DNA of 20,226 nt from NCBI GenBank assembly GCA_020201415.1, contig JAIVGW010000230.1, positions 1-20,226 of the forward strand. Reading direction: 5' to 3'. Shown here piece after piece: positions 1 through 7,359 of this stretch; the first letter of the stretch is position 1, and each line of letters begins with the position of its first letter. This DNA comes from Lentisphaerota bacterium (lineage in GTDB: Bacteria > Verrucomicrobiota > Kiritimatiellia > JAAZAB01). The position numbers and the translations under genes were made by a program. A model generated the notes under the pieces. That model was not told where the DNA came from. It searched no databases and saw only the letters and a program-made list of their open reading frames with translations.

Positions 1-1201
1 CCTGCCGCAATTGCTCCTCGGTCATGCGATAACGCTGGGCCTGATTCTTAAGTTCCTGATCAAATTCGGCATCCTCGACCTGGATGTTTTCCTCTTTAGC
101 TATACGATGCAGAATATAGCCGGTCTTCAAACGGTCAGCGGCCATGGTCTGAGCACTCTCGCGGATCTGATCGCGATGGGCTTCCAGTTCACCGCGACCG
201 ACCCCTTGAGAAAGGTTGCGTCGCACAACGGAGGTGATCATGCGCGAGGTCTCCTCCGCCACCAATGATTCCGGCAGTTCCAATTCCGTCTTGTTCACCA
301 GGATGCGCACCAACTCATCTTTCAGGCGGTCCTTTTCGCGCCGCTGCAGCTCATCGCCAAGACGTTCGCGGATCATATCGCGCAGCTTAGCTTCATTCTC
401 CACATCCAGCGTCTTAAGCATGTTCTCATCCAACACGGCCGCCCGGCGCTCGCGCACGGCCTTGACCGTCACACGATAATTTACCGTCTTGCCGGCCAGG
501 GCGGCCACGGTGAATTTTTCAGGAAAAGGCAGGTCAAAACTCTTTTGATCGCCCGGTTTCAACCCCACCAGCTGTTCGTCCATGCCTGGAACGAAAACAC
601 CTTCCGGCCCTACCATGACCGTCATGTCATGGCCTTCGTCGATCCCGGACACGGCTTTGCCCAATTCCTTCAGCGGTTTACCTTCAAAAAAGGCCTCGAA
701 GTCAATCTGGGCCAGGTCGCCCGGCTTGATCGGCTGGGACTCCACAGGCGTGTAAGTGGCATAACCTTCCAGCATACGCTGCAGCGAGCTCTCGACCATT
801 TCATCGGTCACGTCCAGTTTCTGTTCCTTCAGTGACAAACCCTTGTAACGGGGCAGCTTGAAGTCCGGCGCCACATCCACCGTGAGCCGGTAAACCAGCG
901 GCTCGCCTTTCTTCAGTTCGGCATCAAGTTCCAGCATACGCACCGGATCCAGTTCCGCCTGCTTCAGGGCCTCCTGCAACGATCCGGAAACCAGGCGCTC
1001 CTGCACATCATCACGGATGGCCTTGGCGTAATGGCTTTCTACCAGGCTGATAGGAGCGCGCCCCTTGCGGAAGCCGGGAATGCGCGCCACGCGTGAGGCA
1101 GTCTGCACAACCTGGTCATACTCGGTTTGAACCCGTTCCACCGGCAATTTCACCGTCATCACCTTGCGGCAAGGACCTTTTTTTTCAACACTTACTTTCA
1201 T
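1..1201 (-). CDS. tig: Trigger factor, partial (C-terminal end cut by window edge)
   Basis: Ribosome-associated chaperone and peptidyl-prolyl isomerase that meets nascent chains at the exit tunnel. The reading frame begins MKVSVEKKGPCRKV and is open without interruption for 400 codons to the left edge. The ribosome-binding signature region reads GFRKGRAP (about residues 44-51), followed by the FKBP-type domain (GDLAQIDFEAFFEGKPL, then VPGMDEQLVGLKPGDQK) and the long helical C-terminal arm. Full-length family members are about 430 residues, so only a short tail should be missing. A purine-rich AAGGAG lies about 14 bases before the ATG, rather far, so translation initiation may not rely on it alone. 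The gene is monocistronic within view. Family call is confident; the extent of the missing end is inferred. Confidence 0.95.
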   Translation of the reverse strand, partial: MKVSVEKKGPCRKVMTVKLPVERVQTEYDQVVQTASRVARIPGFRKGRAPISLVESHYAKAIRDDVQERLVSGSLQEALKQAELDPVRMLELDAELKKGEPLVYRLTVDVAPDFKLPRYKGLSLKEQKLDVTDEMVESSLQRMLEGYATYTPVESQPIKPGDLAQIDFEAFFEGKPLKELGKAVSGIDEGHDMTVMVGPEGVFVPGMDEQLVGLKPGDQKSFDLPFPEKFTVAALAGKTVNYRVTVKAVRERRAAVLDENMLKTLDVENEAKLRDMIRERLGDELQRREKDRLKDELVRILVNKTELELPESLVAEETSRMITSVVRRNLSQGVGRGELEAHRDQIRESAQTMAADRLKTGYILHRIAKEENIQVEDAEFDQELKNQAQRYRMTEEQLRQ

Positions 1202-1365
1202 TAGGCAATCCCACGCTCCTTGACACTGGCTGCTCTGTAGTTGTAAACCGGTCAGGCTGAAAGCTGGCATCCAACGCTTAACAACAAAAAAACATTTCTA
1301 TCATGAAAACGCCGCCGAACCAACAAAAAAACACAGAATTGTCAAAGCGCATGCATATAGCATGA

Positions 1366-1551
1366 GTGTTTCACGCAATCAACTCGGCGGGAACCATGGC
1401 GATTGAAGGCGCGTTGCAAGGGGATGCCGGACTGATCCACCAGGCGATTGCCCAAGACCTTCTGACGGCCGTCATGCTTTCCCTGGCCGAAACCCGCAAG
1501 ATGGTTGACGAAATGTTCCAAAAAAAACCGGGCCCAACCGCCAAAGCTTAA
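1366..1551 (+). pseudogene. C-terminal remnant of a glycoside hydrolase family 4-like enzyme
   Basis: A 61-codon open stretch begins at a GTG immediately after an in-frame TGA, so it has no convincing start or ribosome site. The peptide contains AIEGALQGDAGLIHQAIAQD followed by LLTAVMLSLAETRKMVDEMF. This resembles the last helices of family 4 alpha-glucosidases and alpha-galactosidases, where 'EAALTGD...A...DPLTG....EI..M.DE' is usual. The NAD-binding and metal-binding parts are absent upstream in all three frames. It converges on the 3' end of fmt, 30 bases away. I read it as the tail of a gene whose front has been lost. The family assignment rests on one short segment and is moderate; it could also be another helical protein. 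Confidence 0.4.
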
Positions 1552-1581
1552 AAGCTGATGCTGACGCCCCGCACGAAGGCA

Positions 1582-2393
1582 TCACCCGACCACGAATTGC
1601 TGACCGACGCACAGGGCGCGCCCTCTCAGAAAATCGGCACCCGCCATGGGCCGGCGGCCCTCCGGCTGGACGGTCAGCAGGCGCAGGGCGTCGCGTCCGG
1701 TCGCAACCAGCGGGCCCGCGCCATCCACCGACAGCGCCGCCAAGCCAACCGTCCATCATACTTACGCAGCCGTGGGGCAAAGGTCACGGCTGTCTCGTCC
1801 TGCGGCTGCCGCGGGGCGGTCCCGGCGCGCACGGCCTGCAAGGTGCGCCGTAAAAGAGCTGCCCCCCTGTGGGCCAGCCGATCGTGCAAGGTCGCCGCGT
1901 TATCCTCATCCCGGATCGGCTCCTGCTCCTGAAAGATGATGTCGCCGGCGTCCATCCCCTCATTCATGAACATCGTCGTCACGCCGGTTACTTGCTCGCC
2001 GGCGGCAATGGCCCATTGGATCGGAGCCGCACCCCTGTAGGCGGGCAGCAGCGATGTGTGCAGATTTACGCAACCCAGGGGCGGCAACGACAGAATCTCC
2101 CGCTTCAGTATCTGCCCATAGGCCACCACCGCAATAATTTCCGGCTGCAACTCCCTCACAGCCGCCACACTCGCCGCCGTATTGACTTTTTCCGGCATCA
2201 GCACCGGAATCCCCAACTGCGCCACATGCGCACAGACCGGGCAGGGAGCGCGGCGCAGGGAACGCCCACGGGGGCGCTCCGGCTGGGTCACCACACCCAC
2301 AATTTTAAAATCCGGCGTGCCGCGCAAAGCTTCCAGACTCGGACAGGCCAGTTCCGCCGACCCCATAAATAATATACGCAAAAGGTTGCTCAT
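1582..2393 (-). pseudogene. fmt: Methionyl-tRNA formyltransferase with internal deletion and frameshift
   Basis: Fmt formylates initiator Met-tRNA. The first ~217 codons hold an intact formyltransferase domain: FMGSAELACPSLEAL at the start, VNLHTSLLPAYRGAAPIQWA with the catalytic Asn and His, and EGMDAGDI with the catalytic Asp. At KYDGRLAW, where the linker to the tRNA-binding C-terminal domain begins, the frame is lost. From about position 1743 a different frame reads LAALSVDGAGPLVATGRD and then VQPEGRRPMAGADFLRG, the typical end of Fmt, stopping at 1582. About 40-50 residues that should lie between are missing, so this is an internal deletion and not a single-base error. The junction falls in the repeated sequence TTGGCTTGGC (about 1739-1748). 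The start ATG overlaps the preceding stop as ATGA. If real, the product ends out of frame at 1674 after 239 residues. Confidence 0.85.
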
Positions 2394-2536
2394 AACTGTC
2401 CCTGCGAATGATCCTGAAACAGAAGCCAGGCCTCCGCGCCATCTGCGGCCACATGTACGGTATGCCCTTTGGCGGTACTTGCGGCTGCCAGCGTCTTACG
2501 GCTGATTCCGTCTTCATCGGCAATTAAAATATGCAT
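2390..2536 (-). pseudogene. Miniature response-regulator receiver remnant (48 aa)
   Basis: The 48-residue frame begins MHILIADEDGISRKTL and continues to VHVAADGAEAWLLFQ, which is the first strand, the acidic pair (Asp-Glu) and the first two helices of a CheY-like receiver. It then ends DHSQGQL and stop, before the phospho-accepting aspartate that should follow. A normal receiver is about 120 residues. The stop overlaps the fmt start as ATGA, and the start lies one base after the transporter stop, so the original operon spacing seems preserved. This suggests that the middle has been removed and not the end, though I cannot identify the seven terminal residues independently. It cannot be a working phospho-receiver. 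Confidence 0.7.
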
Positions 2537-2537
2537 A

Positions 2538-2988
2538 TCAACAGAATACTCCCGCCACGGCCCCCGTCATTAGACATGCCAGCGTGGCCGCCACCAGGGC
2601 TCGCGGACCAACCGCCACAACATCCGCCCGATGCTCGGGTACGATCGCCGCGACACCGCCCACGAAAATATTACTGGCAACACAAAGGCTTTCGGCACCA
2701 CTGACGCGCATTAGACGGGTAAAAGCCGCGGCAAACAGGCGCACCAGCCAGGGCATGATCCGCCAGTAATACAGCAGGCCCATTAGCGCGGAAAAAAATA
2801 ATCACCGGAAAAGCCTGAAACGCCAGCACAAAACCCGCCGGGCTGCCATCCCCGCCCAAACTGCCGAACACAAACCGCTGTCCGGCCTGCGCTGCGCCCA
2901 CCAGCAGCAAGACCCAGTCGTTCAAGGCTCCGAAAAACCGGCTGCTGCCCGGCGCCTGAAAAACCAGATAGTCAGACGAACATGCTTT
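2538..2988 (-). pseudogene. Concentrative nucleoside transporter (NupC/CNT family), decayed
   Basis: CNT proteins import nucleosides with sodium or protons and are normally about 400 residues. Here three pieces survive. First, from about 2973: LVFQAPGSSRFFGALNDWV and RFVFGSLGGDGSPAGFVLAFQ, ending FPVIIFF. A frame change then falls in a run of seven T (about 2799-2805 on the minus strand). The second piece, [17 protein letters not shown] to [16 protein letters not shown], is the core signature. This is fused in frame directly to the third, [20 protein letters not shown] and [15 protein letters not shown], which is the family's C-terminal end. Roughly 200 residues between 'NIFVG' and 'GVAAIVP' and the whole N-terminal third are absent. 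An in-frame TAA lies just upstream (2989-2991). Clearly non-functional as it stands. Confidence 0.8.
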
Positions 2989-3006
2989 TTACACAAATCA
3001 AGCGAT

Positions 3007-3915
3007 TCAATCGGCCGGATGCACAGTCATGCCCTTTTCGGTCTGCCCCTCCAACAAATCGCAGTAAGCAATCTTTTCCTTGACGGAACTGACTTTGATC
3101 ACAGCAACTTGTTTCATTTCCGAATCCAGGATTTCACCGGTATCTTCATCAACCAGGTTTTCCACTGCGCCAACCTTGAAGACCTGACCGACCTCCACAC
3201 CTTCGCGTGTGCCGCGATTAATAATGGGCTGATCCCCGGCTTTGACAATACTGCCCTCCCAGGGAATCTGCTCCAGCTGCTGCTCAAGATATTCCACAGC
3301 CTGCACCACGGCATCTTCACAGGCCTTGCCGACATTATCCTTCTTGAATCCATCCACATTGCCGCCGAACGCCGAACCGCTGTAGCCAAAACTCAAACCA
3401 CGCCGCCCGGCCTGGCCCACCACTTTAGTGGATGACTTGACCTGCCCGGTGGTGGAGTCGACAACATATATCGTGATGTTAACCTCGGCCTTGTCCTTGG
3501 ACCCGCCCAGGCTGAACCCCATCACATTGATCCCGCCGCCGCCTCCCGTGGTGCTGCTTTGAACATGCGTCACCGCCCCTTTGACCAGCAACTGCGCCGG
3601 GGTCAACCGCCCGGTGGCGGGCGCCTTCTTGCCGCCGGCCGTCCGGCCCGACGCCGCCAAATCCTGTTCGAGCATCGCCTCGCCGCGCATATCCCGCTCG
3701 CCCAGCACAACGAATTTGCCGGAGGCCTGCAGCGCTTCGGTCAGAATCGACCCGAAAGCATCGCCGATCTCCCACTGACCGCTCCAGCCGGAATTGTTCT
3801 CAAACTTGGAAACAGTGATGGTATAACGCAAATTTCCGCCCGCGCCGAACGCCGGCACCGCCAACATCCCGACCAGCATCGCCGCCAACCACACCCGCTT
3901 AAAAAACTTGATCAT
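3007..3915 (-). CDS. CsgG-family secreted protein
   Basis: The 302-residue protein starts MIKFFKRVWLAAMLVGMLAV and has a Sec signal peptide with likely cleavage after AFG near residue 24. The mature part begins with a CsgG-like domain (YTITVSKFENNSGW, then GDAFGSILTEALQASGKFVVLGERDM). A strand-rich middle (VKGAVTHVQSSTTGGGGG, AEVNITIYVVDSTTGQV) and the helix ACEDAVVQAVEYLEQQL follow. A C-terminal beta domain carries NRGTREGVEVGQVFKVG, as in many CsgG-related outer-membrane assembly proteins. No lipobox cysteine is present, unlike true curli CsgG, and no curli genes are nearby, so a curli role is not supported. A GGGGGA ribosome site precedes the ATG and a promoter lies about 50 bases upstream. 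Exact function unknown. Confidence 0.85.
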   Translation of the reverse strand: MIKFFKRVWLAAMLVGMLAVPAFGAGGNLRYTITVSKFENNSGWSGQWEIGDAFGSILTEALQASGKFVVLGERDMRGEAMLEQDLAASGRTAGGKKAPATGRLTPAQLLVKGAVTHVQSSTTGGGGGINVMGFSLGGSKDKAEVNITIYVVDSTTGQVKSSTKVVGQAGRRGLSFGYSGSAFGGNVDGFKKDNVGKACEDAVVQAVEYLEQQLEQIPWEGSIVKAGDQPIINRGTREGVEVGQVFKVGAVENLVDEDTGEILDSEMKQVAVIKVSSVKEKIAYCDLLEGQTEKGMTVHPAD

Positions 3916-3963
3916 ACCATCCCCCGTTGTTAACCAACCACTTTTGAGACTCTAAACTACCGA

Positions 3964-3992
3964 ATTAATACAAAAATTATCGTCAATGTCAA
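3964..3992 (-). promoter_or_regulatory. Sigma-70-type promoter of the CsgG-family gene
   Basis: On the minus strand a perfect TTGACA (3987-3992) is followed, after 16-17 bases, by TATTAAT (3964-3970), a fair -10 element. It lies about 50 bases upstream of the ATG at 3915 and reads towards it. The surrounding DNA is clearly more AT-rich than the genes beside it. Confidence 0.6.
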
Positions 3993-4089
3993 CCGCTGAG
4001 GCACAGCCCCTAAGTTGCGAACTGCAATCCTGGGGCAATGAATCTTCTGCCTTGCTATTCCCGCTGCGTTTTTGCAATCTAAATCCATC

Positions 4090-4191
4090 ATGAAATCCGA
4101 CCTCCAGTCGCATTGCGCTCAGATCGAACTATGCAACCAGCGCGGCGGACGGACTATCACAGAAGTGAAAAACCTACTCTTGGAGGATTGA
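4090..4191 (+). pseudogene. C-terminal scrap of unknown gene X (copy A)
   Basis: A 33-codon frame ends GGRTITEVKNLLLED and stop, five bases before the yjbQ start. The same ending (GARTITEVRTMLLED) is the end of a longer broken frame at 7360-7670, which is also followed by a yjbQ start. I therefore take this as the tail of a paralogue of gene X whose front has been lost. The first ~16 codons do not match copy B and may be unrelated sequence read through. Confidence 0.5.
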
Positions 4192-4219
4192 CCCGATGAA
4201 CCACCAGAACACGATTACC
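4150..4219 (+). repeat. Diverged direct repeat, copy A (gene X end plus yjbQ start)
   Basis: This segment matches 7620-7690 at roughly four bases in five over 70 positions. The match runs through the end of gene X, the shared ribosome site TTGGAGGATT and the first eight codons of yjbQ (MNHQNTIT against MNHHDTIA). It shows that the X-yjbQ gene pair was once present twice. Confidence 0.8.
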
Positions 4220-4612
4220 ATCCGGACCACCGGTCACCGTGACATGCATGATATCACCGACCAGGTCGCCCGCATTGTCACGGCGTCAGGCATCCTCACC
4301 GGTATCGCCCATATTTTCAACGTCGGCAGCACGGCCTGTATCGGCACCATCGAATACGAAAGCGGACTCGCGGCTGACCTGCCGGCCATGCTTGACCGCC
4401 TGATCCCCCCCAATCGGGATTACGGACACGAACAAACCTGGCACGATGGCAACGGGCATTCCCACCTGCAGGCCACGTGGATGGGGCCCTCGTTGACCGT
4501 TCCAGTCTCGAACGGCCAGGCAATGCTGGGCACATGGCAACAAATTTTTCTGCTTGAGTGCGATATAAAACCCCGACAGCGGGAAATCGTGGTTACCGTG
4601 CAGGGCCAGTAA
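4196..4612 (+). CDS. YjbQ/UPF0047 family protein
   Basis: At 138 residues this is the full length usual for the UPF0047 (YjbQ, TIGR00149) family, small trimeric proteins with a proposed secondary thiamine-phosphate synthase activity whose true role is unsettled. Diagnostic segments are ILTGIAHIFNVGSTACIGTI (the usual 'H-T-T-A' region, here varied to GSTA), ESGLAADLPAMLDRLIP, and the hallmark end WHDGNGHSHLQATWMGPSLT, VPVSNGQAMLGTWQQIFLLE, REIVVTVQG. The GNGHSHL histidines are kept. A GGAGG ribosome site lies about 8 bases before the ATG. Base composition matches the GC-rich background, unlike the next two genes. A truncated second copy begins at 7667. Confidence 0.9.
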   Translation: MNHQNTITIRTTGHRDMHDITDQVARIVTASGILTGIAHIFNVGSTACIGTIEYESGLAADLPAMLDRLIPPNRDYGHEQTWHDGNGHSHLQATWMGPSLTVPVSNGQAMLGTWQQIFLLECDIKPRQREIVVTVQGQ

Positions 4613-4634
4613 TCGAAACAAAGAGGAGATACCA

Positions 4635-5753
4635 ATGTTACGTTACAGCGAAATGCCTGAAAAAGCTAAGTTAACGAACAAGAGTTCTGGCGGAACTATT
4701 ATGCTTCATGAAAATGCACATGATATGCCGTCTCTTCCTGCGGGAAGATTTTCGAAAATGCCGGGCACTAATGATATATATGCCCTTGAGTCGGAATTTC
4801 CTTCAAATGGTCAACAGGAAATAATCCAAGTGTCTTCTGATGGCGGGAAATCGTGGAATAAATTATCAAACTTGAGCAATGATGGCTCTCTTATTGCGTC
4901 CGACAGCGGTGCTTTTATATGCAGTCAAAAAGGAAGCCTTGTCATGGGATTCGCTAATCAGGGAGAAATGGTTCGAGAAAAGGATTGGGATCCTGACTAT
5001 GATGGAGATTATGGTTGGAAAGAACCTACCTATGCCGCACGCAGTCTCGATAAAGGAAAAACATGGCAGGACGTTATCAAGCTTCATGATGTTTGGACGG
5101 GAGCTGTTCGTGATATGAAGCAATTAAGAAGCGGCAGAATTATTTTTACATCAATGAAAATGATTTTTAATCCCGGACGCCATACGGTGCTTTCATATTA
5201 TTCCGATGATGATGGAACAAGCTGGAAGGCAAGCAACCTGATTGATCTTGGTGGCAAAGGTCATCATGGCGGGGTAAGTGAATCAACTATTGTTGAACTT
5301 AAAGACGGCAGGGTTTTAATGCTGATCAGAACAAACTGGGGACAGCTTTGGAGATCATATTCTAAAGACCAGGGTGTAACATGGCATGTTTATGGTCCTG
5401 CGGGAATTGATTCCAGCAGCGCCCCTGCATATATTGAAAGATTACAGAGTGGACGCCTTGTTATCGTATGGTGCAGGCATAATCCTGAAGGAGAAAGCGG
5501 TTATAAGTTGCGGGGAGGGGATAATGTCTGGTCGGCAACCCCGACAAGTAATTTCAGGGGTGAGATTTCAATTGCTTTTTCGGAAGATGAGGCTGAAAAC
5601 TGGTCCAAGCCTATAGTTATTGCTAGAAAAGAAAAGGGTGAACTTTCTTACCCGTATCTTTTTGAGGCAGAACCCGGAGTTTTATGGATTACGGCCACCA
5701 GGCGGGAAGAAAAACTGAAGATGTGTTTGAAGGAAAAAGATTTTATCAAATAA
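4635..5753 (+). CDS. Sialidase-superfamily (BNR/Asp-box) protein 1
   Basis: The 372-residue protein is a predicted six-bladed propeller of the sialidase superfamily. Asp-box motifs (S-x-D-x-G-x-T-W) are visible: SSDGGKSW (67-74), SLDKGKTW (137-144), SDDDGTSW (190-197), SKDQGVTW (243-250) and the degenerate SEDEAENW (316-323). Arginines that could form part of a carboxylate-binding site occur (for example IRTNWGQLWR near 231-240), but the classical FRIP motif of GH33 is not present, so true sialidase activity is unproven. There is no signal peptide, so it should act inside the cell, on an imported sugar or glycoside. The start is supported by GAGGAG six bases before the ATG. The gene is visibly AT-richer than its neighbours, suggesting acquisition by transfer. 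It lies 22 bases after yjbQ and 51 bases before its partner. Confidence 0.85.
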   Translation: MLRYSEMPEKAKLTNKSSGGTIMLHENAHDMPSLPAGRFSKMPGTNDIYALESEFPSNGQQEIIQVSSDGGKSWNKLSNLSNDGSLIASDSGAFICSQKGSLVMGFANQGEMVREKDWDPDYDGDYGWKEPTYAARSLDKGKTWQDVIKLHDVWTGAVRDMKQLRSGRIIFTSMKMIFNPGRHTVLSYYSDDDGTSWKASNLIDLGGKGHHGGVSESTIVELKDGRVLMLIRTNWGQLWRSYSKDQGVTWHVYGPAGIDSSSAPAYIERLQSGRLVIVWCRHNPEGESGYKLRGGDNVWSATPTSNFRGEISIAFSEDEAENWSKPIVIARKEKGELSYPYLFEAEPGVLWITATRREEKLKMCLKEKDFIK

Positions 5754-5804
5754 AACCAATAACGAAATTAAGGTTTTCAAATAATATTTAAGAGGAAAAC
5801 AACA

Positions 5805-6941
5805 ATGAGAGAACCGGAGATCAACACAGGAGTTCTGTGTCTCAAACCTCAAAGCCATAGTGTGAATGTGCTTGAACACAGTGACGGAAGATTTATGGCA
5901 ACATGGTTTACAGGGTCTTATGAAGGATGTGAAGATCAGGTGGGTGTCAGGTCTTATTATGATAAAGATAATAACAGTTGGAGTACACCAGAAGTTATCT
6001 GCCCTCCAATTGAATTCAATGGTGAACGTTATATAACCGAGCAGGTTTTGCCCCTTGAACTTGCTTCTGGTGATATTCTATATTTTACCTGGGGGATAGC
6101 GCTCAGCCTTTTTAAACTTCAAAAGCATGCTGGAAAGACGACATGGCGCAGACCCCTCACTGAAATAAAATCTTTTACATTTCGCTTTAAGGACGGCAAA
6201 AGGTATGATGTAAAGCCTCTTGACAATATTGAAGGCAATGACCCTGAAGATCAAATGCTTTTTCAGGGGCAGGCAGTATTACGTGCTCCGCAACAAGGCC
6301 CTGCCGGAGGATGGATAATTCCTTACGAGTTTAGACCGGATCCTTATGATAACCCGAATTTTCACTCCAGGTTCTTATTTGTCGATGGAAAAGGCAACAT
6401 TAAGCGAAATCCAGATGTAAGCATTGGGAATCCTTTTGACGAAACCGGAGGCGGCTGCCTTGAACCGGCACTTACTCGAATCAACGACAAACACTGGATA
6501 TGCCTTATGCGCTATGGCCGTCAGCACGAAAACGGAAGAGTCTGGCGTAGTGATTCACACGACGGGGGATGGACATTTTCTGAAGCATTCCAGACATCGT
6601 TAAGGAACAACCACTGTGCGGTTGACCTTGAATATAATGAAAAAAACGGATCCCTGCTTGTCGCATTCAACGACAGTCACGGTTTGAGGACACCGTTAAC
6701 AATCGGTCTTTCCGAAGACCTTGGAGATACTTTTATTACACGTGACCTTGCGTTTTCAAACACAACACTCGATGGAAGTGGTGCATCATTATGCGAATAC
6801 AGTTATCCCAAAATCCATACAACAACTGATGGTCAGACCCATGTATTATTTACTTACAATAGAAGTTGCATTGCCCACTCGAAAATTGATTTGGAATGGT
6901 TGAGAGCGGGAAGAAAAGCCAACAGCCTGAAAAAATATTGA
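5805..6941 (+). CDS. Sialidase-superfamily (BNR_2-like) protein 2
   Basis: The 378-residue protein has the BNR_2-type beginning HSVNVLEHSDGRFMATWFTG followed by SYEGCEDQVGVRSYY and NNSWSTPEVICPP. The typical middle TGGGCLEPAL with WRSDSHDGGWTFSEAF follows, then the characteristic end EYSYPKIHTTTDGQTHVLFT then YNRSCIAHSKI. These features recur in cytoplasmic or periplasmic sialidase-like enzymes of polysaccharide degraders. No signal peptide is seen. It is as AT-rich as the gene before it and appears to form a two-gene unit with it (51-base gap, ribosome site AAGAGGA about 7 bases before the ATG). The two proteins share only the fold, so they probably handle successive or different linkages. 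Substrate unknown; family call good. Confidence 0.85.
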   Translation: MREPEINTGVLCLKPQSHSVNVLEHSDGRFMATWFTGSYEGCEDQVGVRSYYDKDNNSWSTPEVICPPIEFNGERYITEQVLPLELASGDILYFTWGIALSLFKLQKHAGKTTWRRPLTEIKSFTFRFKDGKRYDVKPLDNIEGNDPEDQMLFQGQAVLRAPQQGPAGGWIIPYEFRPDPYDNPNFHSRFLFVDGKGNIKRNPDVSIGNPFDETGGGCLEPALTRINDKHWICLMRYGRQHENGRVWRSDSHDGGWTFSEAFQTSLRNNHCAVDLEYNEKNGSLLVAFNDSHGLRTPLTIGLSEDLGDTFITRDLAFSNTTLDGSGASLCEYSYPKIHTTTDGQTHVLFTYNRSCIAHSKIDLEWLRAGRKANSLKKY

Positions 6942-6977
6942 TGAGAAATCGCTTTTCATGCGACGTGATCACTACAA

Positions 6978-7297
6978 TCAGGGACGAAACAAATGCCCGC
7001 ATTCACTGTGCCGGACATTAAAACACGTCGTGTATGTCCCCTGCAACCACTGCATTCCGGCCACCAGATTCGCTTCGGTGTTTCCAGCAGCATATGGTAA
7101 TGTTATGTGTAGCTATGATGATTTGCCATCAACACATACGCATGCACCACCCAGCCGCAACGACCGCATGCTTCGCCCAGCGTCTCAATAAATGACTCAT
7201 GATCACGATCATCGCGGAAAACCGACTCGCGACGGTCTCCGCGACACATTACGTGGTAAACTGCTCCAGCATACTCTATTCGTGGTTTTCTTGGCAT
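6978..7297 (-). pseudogene. REP-associated Y1 transposase (TnpA-REP/RAYT), broken remnant
   Basis: The reading frame starts MPRKPRIEYAGAVYHVMCRG and runs through SFIETLGEACGRCGWVVHAY to VLMANH, the usual front of RAYT/IS200-type single-strand transposases. At the catalytic His-x-His, an 18-base in-frame insertion (about 7100-7117) containing a TAA interrupts the motif. Removing it restores ANHYHMLLETP. One base is then missing near 7075-7080. After that, a second frame reads NLVAGMQWLQGTYTTCFNVR and SECGHLF before a stop at 6978. The region carrying the catalytic tyrosine is gone. The element is dead in at least three ways. Upstream, minus strand, lies TTAGGGGTCAGTCCTATA (about 7344-7361), a sequence I associate with the leader of such genes (from memory, not checked). 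Confidence 0.8.
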
Positions 7298-7359
7298 GCG
7301 AGCATTCTAGCTGAACTATCTTTTTCGTCAACATTATTATTATATAGGACTGACCCCTA

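Noticed and set aside
1317..1345. TTGACA upstream of trigger factor as its promoter
   Set aside because: The -35-like hexamer (1340-1345, minus strand) has no acceptable -10 at 16-18 bases.
1739..1750. Programmed frameshift in fmt
   Set aside because: A simple shift would not supply the missing ~45 residues between the catalytic and tRNA-binding domains, and no slippery heptamer is present.
2798..2806. Productive slippage on the T7 run in the nucleoside transporter
   Set aside because: Slippage could restore the local frame, but the N-terminal third and about 200 internal residues are missing as well, so no functional product would result.
4015..4030. Near-identical 16-mer shared with 15979-15994 (TTGCG[A/G]ACTGCAATCC)
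   Set aside because: A 15-of-16 match is expected by chance a few times in a window of this size, and the similarity fades on both sides.
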